Assembly: GCA_015179045.1 (NCBI GenBank)
Contig: WHUZ01000092.1
Location: 124,001-188,000, forward strand
Direction: 5' to 3'
DNA: 64,000 nt
Source of the DNA: Kalaharituber pfeilii
Lineage: Eukaryota > Ascomycota > Pezizomycetes > Pezizales > Pezizaceae
Part shown: positions 56,037-64,000 of the stretch, one piece after another
How the letters are laid out: each line of letters opens with the position of its first letter
Position numbering within the stretch: the first letter of the stretch is position 1
Made by a program: the position numbers and the translations under genes
The notes under the pieces: generated by a model
Seen by the model: only the letters and a program-made list of their open reading frames with translations
Told to the model about the DNA's origin: nothing
The model's database searches: none

Positions 56037-56104
56037 TCCCTGCCATAGGCTGGTAGCCTGTATACGGGGTTACGTGAATAAACAGAAAAGAAAGAGTATA
56101 GCAG
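56037..56104 (+). mobile_element. Family B tail insertion shared by both arms
   Basis: CCCTGCCATAGGCTGGTAGC, CTGTATACGGGGTTACGTGA and an A-rich end; duplication GTAGCCAGACCTTC (56023-56036 and 56105-56118). Also in L2 at 40845-40990, so it predates duplication 2. Confidence 0.85.
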
Positions 56105-56410
56105 GTAGCCAGACCTTCCATGTAGTTCAACCGACTTTGACTTCACGCACTCGATGGAGGGAGTGCATGTGTTTCCTTTGCGCATATCATGCATTTGCGC
56201 GCTTGACTTGCATTTGTCCAATTTCTTTGCAAAGTACGCCTACATAGGTCGCCAACAGATTATTACTGTGTTGCCATCTGCTTTCAGGAAAACCGAGGTC
56301 TAAGAACGGTAGGGATGGATTTATGTCCTTCTAATACTGTCCCCTTGGACAGTGTCTGAGCATCCTGGTCGGTGCTTATTAAGTATCTTATACCGATGCT
56401 GCGTGCATAC

Positions 56411-56887
56411 TCAAGGTGCCTTGAGCGGAAAAGGAGAATAAAACGTAGAACCTGGTATCCAGGTAGTGGATAGCCGGCGTTGGTCTCTTTTTGGGGTGGA
56501 TATTCCCCCAAAATTGCACAAACACTGCAATTTAAAAGAAAAAAAAAGAAAGGGGTTAGAAGTGCAATATCACTAGCATTGGTCGTATGAAGGGAGCAAT
56601 AGACAGCGTAATCAGTTAGCGTCTAGCTCCAAGACTAAAGATGGCATGAGACTAAGACGAGGGAATAATATTACCTTGAGCAGTTCTATTGAAAGGGCCT
56701 GCCTTGCCATCTGAACGTTCTTCACCCTGCCTCGTCCGGAGCGAAGAGCTACTATTTGAGAGCGGGAGGAATGGCGTGGCGCTGCTGGTACGACGGAGTT
56801 ACTGTGCGAGAATGATTTTCCGGATTGGGAAGTCCTGTCTAGGGCCTCGGTGCCTCCACCGTCGACTCGCACGTTCTCATCTATCAA
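56411..56887 (-). CDS. Possible two-exon gene, R2 copy
   Basis: Partner of 40076-40573: exon 56887-56675, intron with GTAATA .. TTGCAG, exon 56524-56411 with stop after PLKAP (108 aa). Open and spliceable in both copies, but coding is unproven and no family is recognised. Confidence 0.3.
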
Positions 56888-57432
56888 TCACCCTCTGTTC
56901 TCCTCTTATACAGATGGACCCACGCAACGTGACCTGCATTTCTTACCTTTTGACTTCTCTCCACTACCGATACTCTATACCTTGGATGCTTATTTGTTGA
57001 CCTTGCGGCTCTCTTACTCGTGCTGGCTATTGCAACTGGAGCTACTTCTCGCCTGAGTCGCCATTATGGGCTGCAACGCTGCCTTTCTGCTCCTCTATTC
57101 AAATTCAAAGCAGCTGGAGTGCAGCTGGACATTGAGAGAATCTATCAAGACTTCACGAGACACCTGAGTATTTACAAAATGCGACATGTGAGGCTCTATT
57201 GGGTCGTGCCTACTTCAGGAGATCCGGTGCCTTCGACGCCTCAAGCTCTGGGGGTGACAGTGGTGCATAGGGCTCCCCGCTAAGCTGCTAAGCAAGTGCT
57301 TGAATTGTAGCGTACTCCCGGCAGAAGCATTCCTCGTCCGTGGCTATGAAGGGCAAGTCAGGGGAAGAATCACAGTACAGGCTCGATCACAGTCCCCGTC
57401 CTCTAGCTACACCGCAAATCATAATCCTCTCT

Positions 57433-57790
57433 ATGTCTAATATAGAGGACCTAAGGGCAGATATAGCTGCAATAAGAGAAATACCCGTAGCATTTCAGTG
57501 GTTAAGATTTTCGGGATAAAGAGCTTGCTGGTGGAACGAGGTGCCATCAATGGGGGACGGCTTGAGCAAGCGGGTGGCTGATCTCTGGAAGCTCAAAAGG
57601 AAGATGCCAGGACCAGGAAGATGCCAGGACCATGACCGGAGTGCTGGAGGCCGCACCTCTTTGGCAAGAAATGGCTGCAGTTGAGAGGCGACATGGTAAG
57701 GAATGGAAGCACTACGCCAGAGCCTCACCAACAATGACCAATAGCTCAAGTGACTACAGCTCGACCTGAAAGAGGTTCCGGACGTTAATT
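57433..57790 (+). pseudogene. Unidentified gene relic, R2 copy
   Basis: MSNIEDLRADIAAIREIPVA .. NEVPSMGDGLSKRVADLWKL with a stop inside and a local tandem duplication (GGAAGATGCCAGGACCA twice, about 57599-57632). Partner of 39210-39523. Confidence 0.4.
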
Positions 57791-57791
57791 T

Positions 57792-57841
57792 AAAAAAAGA
57801 AATCACGTGACCCCGCTTGTAGCTTTTCGTCATGGCAGGGC
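57792..57841 (-). mobile_element. Family B tail (diverged)
   Basis: ATCACGTGACCCCGCTTGTA and GCTTTTCGTCATGGCAGGGC, preceded by a degenerate homopolymer. No clear target duplication. Confidence 0.55.
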
Positions 57842-58096
57842 AAGAACCTCAGCTGATGGCCAGCTCTGTAGCCATCATGGATCGTATCGGTATCATAGAA
57901 GCTCACGAGGTTCGCAACTACAAAAAATGATACTTGCAGGAGAACGACAACCACTAACTGCACCATGTGCTCGCAACCAATATGCAGAGATAAAAAATAA
58001 AAATAAAAAACTATGGATGGTGGAAAAGAATCACAATCAAGTTGACCTTGTGAAAACTTTACTATTTGTGTGGTAAGCTTTTCACCTATTCGCAAT

Positions 58097-58148
58097 TCGC
58101 CATAGCCCCTAGCGCGGTAAGCGAGCAATGATATATATAAAAAAAAAA
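58097..58148 (+). mobile_element. Family A tail-only insertion (about 52 bp)
   Basis: TCGCCATAGCCCCTAGCGCG, GTAAGCGAGCAATGATATAT and an A-run, inserted between ATTCGCAAT and TCGGACC. The L2 site near 38822 is empty. Confidence 0.75.
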
Positions 58149-58652
58149 TCGGACCAGAGCAGGTCCTCATGACACTAGGAAATGCATGCCAAGAACTTAG
58201 ATAAGGCCGACTTAAGAAACATAAACGTGATAAAGTCATGACGTAACAACACCTTTGATGCTTTCGATTCTCCTTAATGACTTCTGCTGCTCTTCCCTTC
58301 ATTTCTGTTAGTATCAATCTATTGTGTCAAATAAATTTGCCACAGATTATTTCACCGGCCGCACTGGCGTCACCTGACTTTCCGAAGGATGCAGCAGTGC
58401 ACGCCGCAATTGGATACTTGGCGAAGGTCCTTCTATGCATGTACAACATCCTGCCTTCAATGTTACTGGGTGAGCAATGTGCAAAAGTCTAGCAATTGAT
58501 TTTTTAAATTTCGGAAAAGGATTGTTTTCAAATCCTTTCTTGCGATTTAGAACAGCAAAAACATGGGGGAAGAGAATAAAGGCAATTCACAAGCACCACG
58601 TTTCTACCCAGCCTGGTGTTGTTAGGATGACCAAAGTTCGAGAACAAACCAT

Positions 58653-60374
58653 CAAAGGCCGTCAGCCTGCTACAACCTCCTCGGGCCACGTTCAACATCA
58701 CGTGACCGGGGCCGTATCTCGACCTACAGGACAGCCAGCGACAAGCAGACAACTACAAACGGCACCCCTCGGCCCGACGGTCGCGGGGACCGCGAAATAC
58801 GTACAAGAAACGATCATTCAGACACTTTCCCCCAGGAAAACAGCCATCAACGCGCGTGGGACGTCTCTCAGAACCTCCATCCATCTCCCCCACTCACCCT
58901 CAGCTTGCACAGTCACCTCGATAGCGGGGGCACCTTGAGACCCCATCAGCCGCCCCCCACACTACGCAAGACAAGGACAACTCGCCACCCAACATTCGCC
59001 ACCCAGCATCCGCCACCCACACCCACTAGTACAAGTTTCGGCGCCAAGCTCCAATAGACGACCACGGATAAGGGACATACAGCCAATCAAAATGCCCAAA
59101 GACAAGAAGACGGAGGAAAAAGACGGAGGAAAAAGACAGTTGGGATTTTTTCGTGAAAGATCTATTGAAGAAAGACGAAAAAGGAAAACAGCTCGAGTCC
59201 CAAAGGACTCCGCTAACACAGGCAAACCTCCAGAAGGCGACAGCGACACCGACAAAACCAGCCCCGAAGCAAGATCCGTTCACGGTCGCTGCGAGGGCCG
59301 TCGCAGCGTACTTAAAGACGCAGGACATAAAGGCAGAGAAAGGGTCTTTCATGTACTTCGAATTCCTGGATGACCCAGACGATCCAGTAGGCGTATACGG
59401 GGATCCCAATGAAGGACGACCTCGGTGGGTGGAATACAAGAAAAAATTTGTGTGGCCAGACGAAAAGTCATACAGGCCGCCAGCACTCGCACCACCGCCA
59501 CCGCCACCCAAGCCACAGGTCTTGGGGTTCAGCCCCATCTCCTGCATGGACACCCCGCCGTCACAGCCACGACCACAACAGGCAGTGGGGTTCAGCCCCA
59601 TCGTCTGCATAGAGACACCGCTACAGGACACACCGACACCAACGCCGCCGACGCCACAACCGACGCCAACACCCAACACCCCGACCGACCACACAGTCAC
59701 GAGGAAGAGAAAAGGCAAGCAGCCGTCACCGACAACACCATATCAGATAAAGAGACAGCTGAGCAAGAAAGAAGCCACGAAAATCGCCTCCTCGCCTGTG
59801 ATCAGAGAATCGGTTCCCCCGGCACCGGCTCCGACAACGACATCAGAGCCAGTGACGCCTCATGGTAGCATCCCTGCTGCCCCCACCACACCAGCCATAA
59901 ACCCCACCACGGCACCCGCACCATCCCCAGCCAGACTGAGACAGAGAAGCCACCGCCCCACCCCCGGCATCGTCGTACACGGAGTAGCCCTTCGGAAGGA
60001 TTTGGGCAACGTACGAAGATGGTTGAAAGAAGACAACAAGGACCTGAAGAAGGTAGTTGGGATTCGATGGCTCCGGAAAAAAGACACACTCATTGGAGAG
60101 GGCAAGAAGACCAGCTCTGTCGTGGTCTACTTGGAGGACCCTCAAGACATTGACAGGGTGCGACTTGGAGGGAGATGGCTCAAGGCGAGCCAGTACGAGG
60201 CGGAGAGAGGAAGGAGATAAGACAGGCTGCTGGCCGTTTTCCCCGCAACACACATACAGACCCGCGGGCCCCATGTATTTTAGTTTAGTTAGTTACTTTC
60301 CTTTTAAATAAAACCTCGCCATAGCCCGTAGGGCGGCATGCGAGTAATGAAATAAAAAAAAAAAAAAAAAAAAA
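58653..60374 (+). mobile_element. Complete ORF1-only non-LTR retroelement (E2, tail A)
   Basis: 1722 bp bounded by a perfect 13-bp duplication GAGAACAAACCAT (58640-58652 and 60375-60387), with a 5' UTR of about 440 bp, one ORF, a short 3' UTR, the family A stem-loop (TCGCCATAGCCCGTAGGGCG) and poly-A. The L2 arm lacks it. No replication enzymes are encoded. Same organisation as E1 with a clearly diverged protein, so the family has been transposing as such. Confidence 0.85.
59153..60220 (+). CDS. ORF1-like protein of E2 (355 aa in the present frame)
   Basis: Order: FTVAARAVAAYLKTQDIKAE and KGSFMYFEFLDD (N-terminal domain shared with E1), a WVEYKKKFVWPDE stretch, proline run, two motif copies (VLGFSPISCMDTPP and AVGFSPIVCIETP), Thr/Pro-rich segment, TRKRKGKQPSPTTPYQIKRQ and LSKKEATKIAS, spacer, then the C-terminal domain (GIVVHGVALRKDLGNVRRWL .. 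GIRWLRKKDTLIGEGKKTSS, VVVYLEDPQDIDRVRLGGRW) and a basic end. The family start signature GCGCCAAG .. ATG lies at 59092, in another frame; a 13-bp tandem duplication (59110-59122 and 59123-59135) caused the shift. Translation would now have to start at the internal ATG 59153. Presumed RNA-binding; no zinc knuckle. Confidence 0.75.
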   Translation: MKDLLKKDEKGKQLESQRTPLTQANLQKATATPTKPAPKQDPFTVAARAVAAYLKTQDIKAEKGSFMYFEFLDDPDDPVGVYGDPNEGRPRWVEYKKKFVWPDEKSYRPPALAPPPPPPKPQVLGFSPISCMDTPPSQPRPQQAVGFSPIVCIETPLQDTPTPTPPTPQPTPTPNTPTDHTVTRKRKGKQPSPTTPYQIKRQLSKKEATKIASSPVIRESVPPAPAPTTTSEPVTPHGSIPAAPTTPAINPTTAPAPSPARLRQRSHRPTPGIVVHGVALRKDLGNVRRWLKEDNKDLKKVVGIRWLRKKDTLIGEGKKTSSVVVYLEDPQDIDRVRLGGRWLKASQYEAERGRR

Positions 60375-60693
60375 GAGAACAAACCATGCTTGTGCTTGGA
60401 AATAATGGTAAAGCCACATATTGTTTTCATCAGGAAGTGACTACCCGATTAGGAAGCTTAATGTGTACAATTTAGCAAAACAGCTACAAGGTTCTCAGGA
60501 AAATATCATTCCTCCCCTGCTGGACAGATACACCACATTGTAGCCCTATTACTTTCTTTGCCCACTCCGCGGGTTTCGCCAAAGCAATGCCTCCAGTAAT
60601 CTGCCAACCTCCCGCTCCTGTAGCCCCTACCCACGCCTTCGCTTGCCGCAACAGAAACAATCTCTCCGCCAGCGGTAAAGAGGAGACTAGCAC

Positions 60694-62488
60694 TTTTTTT
60701 TTTTTTTTTTTTTTATATCATTACTCGCATGCCGCCTTACAGGCTATGGCGAGGTTAGGTACAAGATAAAGTGGACAGAAGTAACCGGAAAACATTATGA
60801 AAATTAGATGAATAAAGATAACGATCAGTGCTCCCCCCCCCCCTCCTCCAGCATCTTCACCAGGCTCTGTAAATTAGATGAATGAAATAGATAACGGTCA
60901 GTGATCCCCCCCGCCCTCCTCCAGCATCTTCACTAGGCTCTGTAAGTGATCTCCCTCTCCTTTTTTGAATTCCGGAGGCCGTCGGACTGCCTCCAAGCCC
61001 CCCGGCCACCTCTTCCGCCATACCCTGCATTCTTCCAATAGGTGTGTAGTGGTCTCCTCCGCCTCTCCGCACCATCGGCAGTCCGGGTCTGGCGCCTCCC
61101 GGATGAAGCACGCAGGCCTTTCCCCCCCAAGAGCCCCGCCAGCCATGTAGTTTTGGCGCCCAGTCTCTCCAGGGGTCTGTATGTCAGGCCTAGTCTTTTC
61201 CTTTCTCGCGCTCTATCCCTTCTCGCTTCCTGTCTCATTCCTGCTTCGGTCACAATTTCTGGGGCCCGTTGCAAGGCGGTTCCCACTCTCGCCGCTTCGT
61301 CTGCCGCTTCGTTGCCTGGTATGCCCCTATGGCTTTTCATCCACAGCACTGCCATGTCTCGGTCCCCCCGGTCTAATCTTCTCCGCCACGCTTCTCTGAG
61401 ACGCCTCGCTGCTCCATCGGGTGTCGGTAAGCCCCTTGCTATGTCATTCATCCTTGATATTGCGAATTGTGAGTCTGTGATGATGAGCAACTCGCCTTCT
61501 ATCCTATCCGCTACCTCGCTGATGGCGTATTGCTCTGCATCGTTCACCGTCGCATGTGTCCCTAGGAATATTGAGGTCGTCCCATCCGTTGTCACCACTC
61601 CCGTCCCCGCTTTCTCCTCAATCATGCTGCCGTTGTGGTGGTAACCACGGTACCGATGGAAAGAATAAGGCCATACGCGGGCCGGAGCGGTACTCAGCGG
61701 TAGGGCCACATAATGACACATGTATGGGATGAGGAAGAAAATTATGATTAAGAAGCGAGATATGTATAGGCTCAGTTGGAAGGCGAAGGTGGTCTATAAA
61801 TTGTATGTAGATAGGACTGTGGAAGCAGGAAGCAGGCAGAAACAGACATATGGAGACAGACACGGAGATATACAGACATGGACAGATATGGACACGCACA
61901 GACAAGACAATTGAAGACCCTTTCCTTAGCATTTGATTATTGAGGCCGCCTGTGAGGCTTCATTCCGCCAGCTCTAGACACCGGTACCCGTGCGAAACAG
62001 TGGATGCTGTTGAGCCGTCATCACACCGTCCGTATAGGCCGGAGTCTACCCTTCGTCCACAATGTCGTCTATGTGCCTTAGCGACTCCGCCCTCTCCGCG
62101 TCTCTGGGTAGGGTCGGTAATATTGCCAAGGGCATACCCGGTTCGTGTTTCAAAGATCCTTTCAGGTAAACGTGTTCTGGGTCCCTCCTCCGTGGCCGCT
62201 CACCCTCAAATCTGAGTGATCTGGCCTCCACCCGTGCCGCTTCAGCCCTCACAAAGGAGTCCACCGACTCCAAGTTTACCAGCCCTTCGACCACATCCCT
62301 CCTCGTGCCCCATGGTGCTCGTCAGGCCCAGGCTCCCCACTTGGCGATGTTCCGTGCGATGCTGGTGTATAATTGTCTCTGCTTCGCCGGGTGTAGCTTG
62401 TGGAGTCTCGCGGCTGTGACCCATGCCGCCTTTCCCAGTCTGAGTCTTCTCTGGTGGTGTTCCTCGTACTTCAACTCCTAATCCACGT
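60694..62488 (-). mobile_element. LINE A: 5'-truncated Tad-like LINE
   Basis: 1795 bp with duplication GAGACTAGCAC (60683-60693 and 62489-62499). Poly-T and family A tail on the left, then the ORF2 C-terminal half in minus orientation. The coding start is in the RT connection region (LRLGKAAWVTAARLHKLHPA, LYTSIARNIAKWG). The L2 arm has the empty site near 37600. It carries the autonomous-type coding capacity linked to tail A. Confidence 0.9.
60898..61721 (-). pseudogene. LINE A RNase H and C-terminal zinc finger
   Basis: RNase H: GTGVVTTDG, DAEQYAISEVADRI, LLIITDSQFAISRMNDI, VLWMKSHRGIPGNEAADEAA. In a second frame the zinc-finger-like end CRWCGEAEETTTHLLEEC and an acidic tail. It differs clearly from LINE B (WVKAHIGIAGNEKADEW; CGCGEAQTGAHLAFQC). 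One frameshift near 61000-61140. Confidence 0.85.
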
Positions 62489-63013
62489 GAGACTAGCACT
62501 GGAGTTCTTCATCCGTTCGAGTCCCGTAAGCACCAATAAAAGCATTGGTGATGCAATGACGTTAAACACATCGACAGACTGGGATACACCACTTTCTGCA
62601 ATCAGAGTGGCAATCATAATGTTCCCTTGCGATCTCTTCAGTGACCGTAAACGTCCCAATTAGCCAAAGCAGCCTAGTGTCATTTGCCCCAATTTTGGTC
62701 CACCATGACTTGCAGAACCTGTCCAGAACACTTCGGTATAGTGCAAAAAGTATCAACCTTGTGAGCTTGAAGCACATTCCTGCCACCTTAATTGCCAATG
62801 ACTTCTGGACGGAGTGCAGATAGATCTCTGTCCACTCAAACGTAATTGCCCAAACTATGCAAATTACCATGTTGCAGAACTGAATCTGCACTCGAGACAT
62901 AGTCATAAAGCAGCCCACTCCAAAAGCGTAAAACGTAAACGGGTACTTTTGTATTCCTGCTGTGTTGCTCCACTGCAACATTTATGTGAAACCGCATGCA
63001 GCTCGGGATGACT

Positions 63014-63040
63014 CGGGACAGGTACTTTTTACCTGTCCGC
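63014..63040. repeat. Short perfect hairpin
   Basis: GGACAGGTACTTTTTACCTG TCC: arms of about 10 bp with a small T-rich loop, followed by another GGGACAGGTAG. It may be part of an old transposon end. Confidence 0.5.
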
Positions 63041-63206
63041 TCAGGGACAGGTAGTTCCTTGTACGGTAAGCGGATCGCCAGTGGCGTGCGCTAATATGCA
63101 GAGTTTTCAAGGGTGGTGAGCTCGCATGTACCCGAGTACAACTTCATCTACAGTCACATGGCAAAAGAAAACGCCCACCTAATTTGCATAATTTGATGTC
63201 TTAGAC

Positions 63207-63930
63207 CTACATACGCGCTATTACCGCCACTAACGCCAATAAGGCTAGGGTCCACTGCATATCGCTCCGCTCCATTCTTCCTCCATATCCACTTCGCATC
63301 ACCACCATTATGATACTTCTCTCAACATTGCATTCATCAGACCAAACATACTTTGCCCAGGTTTCCTCCGTCCAATCCTTTCCCTCCAGGGCCCAACCCA
63401 AGCTAACCTTGCTGCAGCATGGATGGGAGTTAATTTAGGTCTCTTTCTGGCCCTCCACTTCCGACAGCCCTTAAGCTGGAGGTTCTGATCGAGGGTTTAC
63501 TAGTCAATTTTGATGTCTAGATTTTCCTTTAAATGTTCTTGCAGAGAGAGCTTTGATAGAGATGGGTCAGAGAGCTTTGAGACAGATGGGTCACTATCAA
63601 GTAAAGCAGTGATAGAGTCCATAACATTCTCATTTAGCATTTTCGGTCTTCCACTCTTAGGCGCATTTTCAGCAGTGCCTCACTCCTTGTAATACTTAAG
63701 AAAATCTTGAAGAGTACTCTTGGGCCGACCTATTTGATTTGCAATCTGTTGAAATGACATCTCTTGTTGGTCCAGAAGGACAATTTAACCTTTTTCAAAG
63801 TCGGTCATCTCTTCTTAGGAGCGGCAGTGATAGTACAAGAGGCAGCACTGGAGGTAGAAGAGGCGGCACTGGAGGCAGAAGTGCTGGGAGTATTGGCTGA
63901 GCAGTCAGCAATTTGAGTTGACATTATTTG
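63207..63930 (-). pseudogene. Tc1/mariner-type transposase relic
   Basis: Minus strand. An Ala/Ser/Thr-rich start (MSTQIADCSANTPSTSASSA, about 63924) is followed after a frame shift by a helix-turn-helix (EMSFQQIANQIGRPKSTLQD), SGRPKMLNENVMDSITALLD, and RKWRARKRPKLTPIHAAARL. The first catalytic Asp lies in YVWSDECNVE. Several stops; the remainder of the DDE domain is lost or unreadable beyond about 63250. Confidence 0.7.
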
Positions 63931-64000
63931 CAGGATTTTGTAAATTCGGCTGTCAGTTACCTGTAGGTGGCTGTAGATTTTTTCTTGACTTCCGATCCCC

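Larger units (their letters stand above)
55443..63000 (-). repeat. Inverted duplication 2, right arm (R2)
   Basis: Reverse-complement partner of L2. Starts in the last two ankyrin repeats of NLR2 and ends near CATTTATGTGAAACCGCATG. Later insertions only in R2: 58097-58148, 58653-60374 and 60694-62488. Confidence 0.9.

Overview
The window looks like nuclear DNA of a filamentous ascomycete (Pezizomycotina; the genus cannot be told from the sequence). The reasons are short introns (about 55-110 bp) with GT..AG ends, NACHT STAND receptors with a DUF7708-type N-terminus and ankyrin repeats, dispersed 5S rRNA genes, Tad-like LINEs, a chromodomain Gypsy element and a Fot/pogo transposase. Host genes are few. 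Most of the window is transposable elements inserted into one another, plus two large inverted duplications. All homologies and boundaries were read by eye; no alignments or searches were run.

Layout. 1-2300: minus-strand NACHT receptor (NLR1) with seven exons, damaged at the Walker A splice site and cut by the window edge. 2399-9424: LINE tails and ORF1-only retroelements, including a complete copy at 6708-8048. 9425-14205: defective chromodomain Gypsy element with identical LTRs. About 16045-24420: an ORF1-only element interrupted by a near-complete LINE (family B). 24866-34039 and 43125-49590: arms L1 and R1 of inverted duplication 1, carrying a DUF4419 gene, a 5S rRNA gene and a MITE. 37100-41690 and about 55443-63000: arms L2 and R2 of inverted duplication 2, which includes the 3' end of an ankyrin gene. 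The arms are interleaved (L1, L2, R1', R2'), so one inversion-duplication does not explain both. 50241-55613: a second NACHT receptor (NLR2) with about 17 ankyrin repeats. 63200-63930: Tc1/mariner relic.

Two LINE lineages provide the insertion machinery signatures. Family A has a 3' stem-loop tail (GCCATAGCCC..GGGCGGCATGCGAG, then poly-A). Family B has a different tail (GCCTGTCTCCGGGCTTTGAG .. CCCTGCCATGG .. poly-A). More than 25 insertions carry one of these tails. Many are flanked by 9-15 bp target-site duplications, and some contain almost nothing but the tail (32-95 bp). A group of elements encodes a single ORF1-like protein with a C-terminal VVHGVALRK domain and ends in these tails. This ORF1-only family is the most unusual system here.

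The inverted arms act as paired full and empty sites. The pogo transposon, several tails, one LINE A copy and one ORF1-only element sit in one arm and are absent from the other. A MITE and one tail are shared. This gives a relative order of events. The intact members are the R1 copies of the 5S gene and the DUF4419 gene; their L1 partners are broken by tail insertions.
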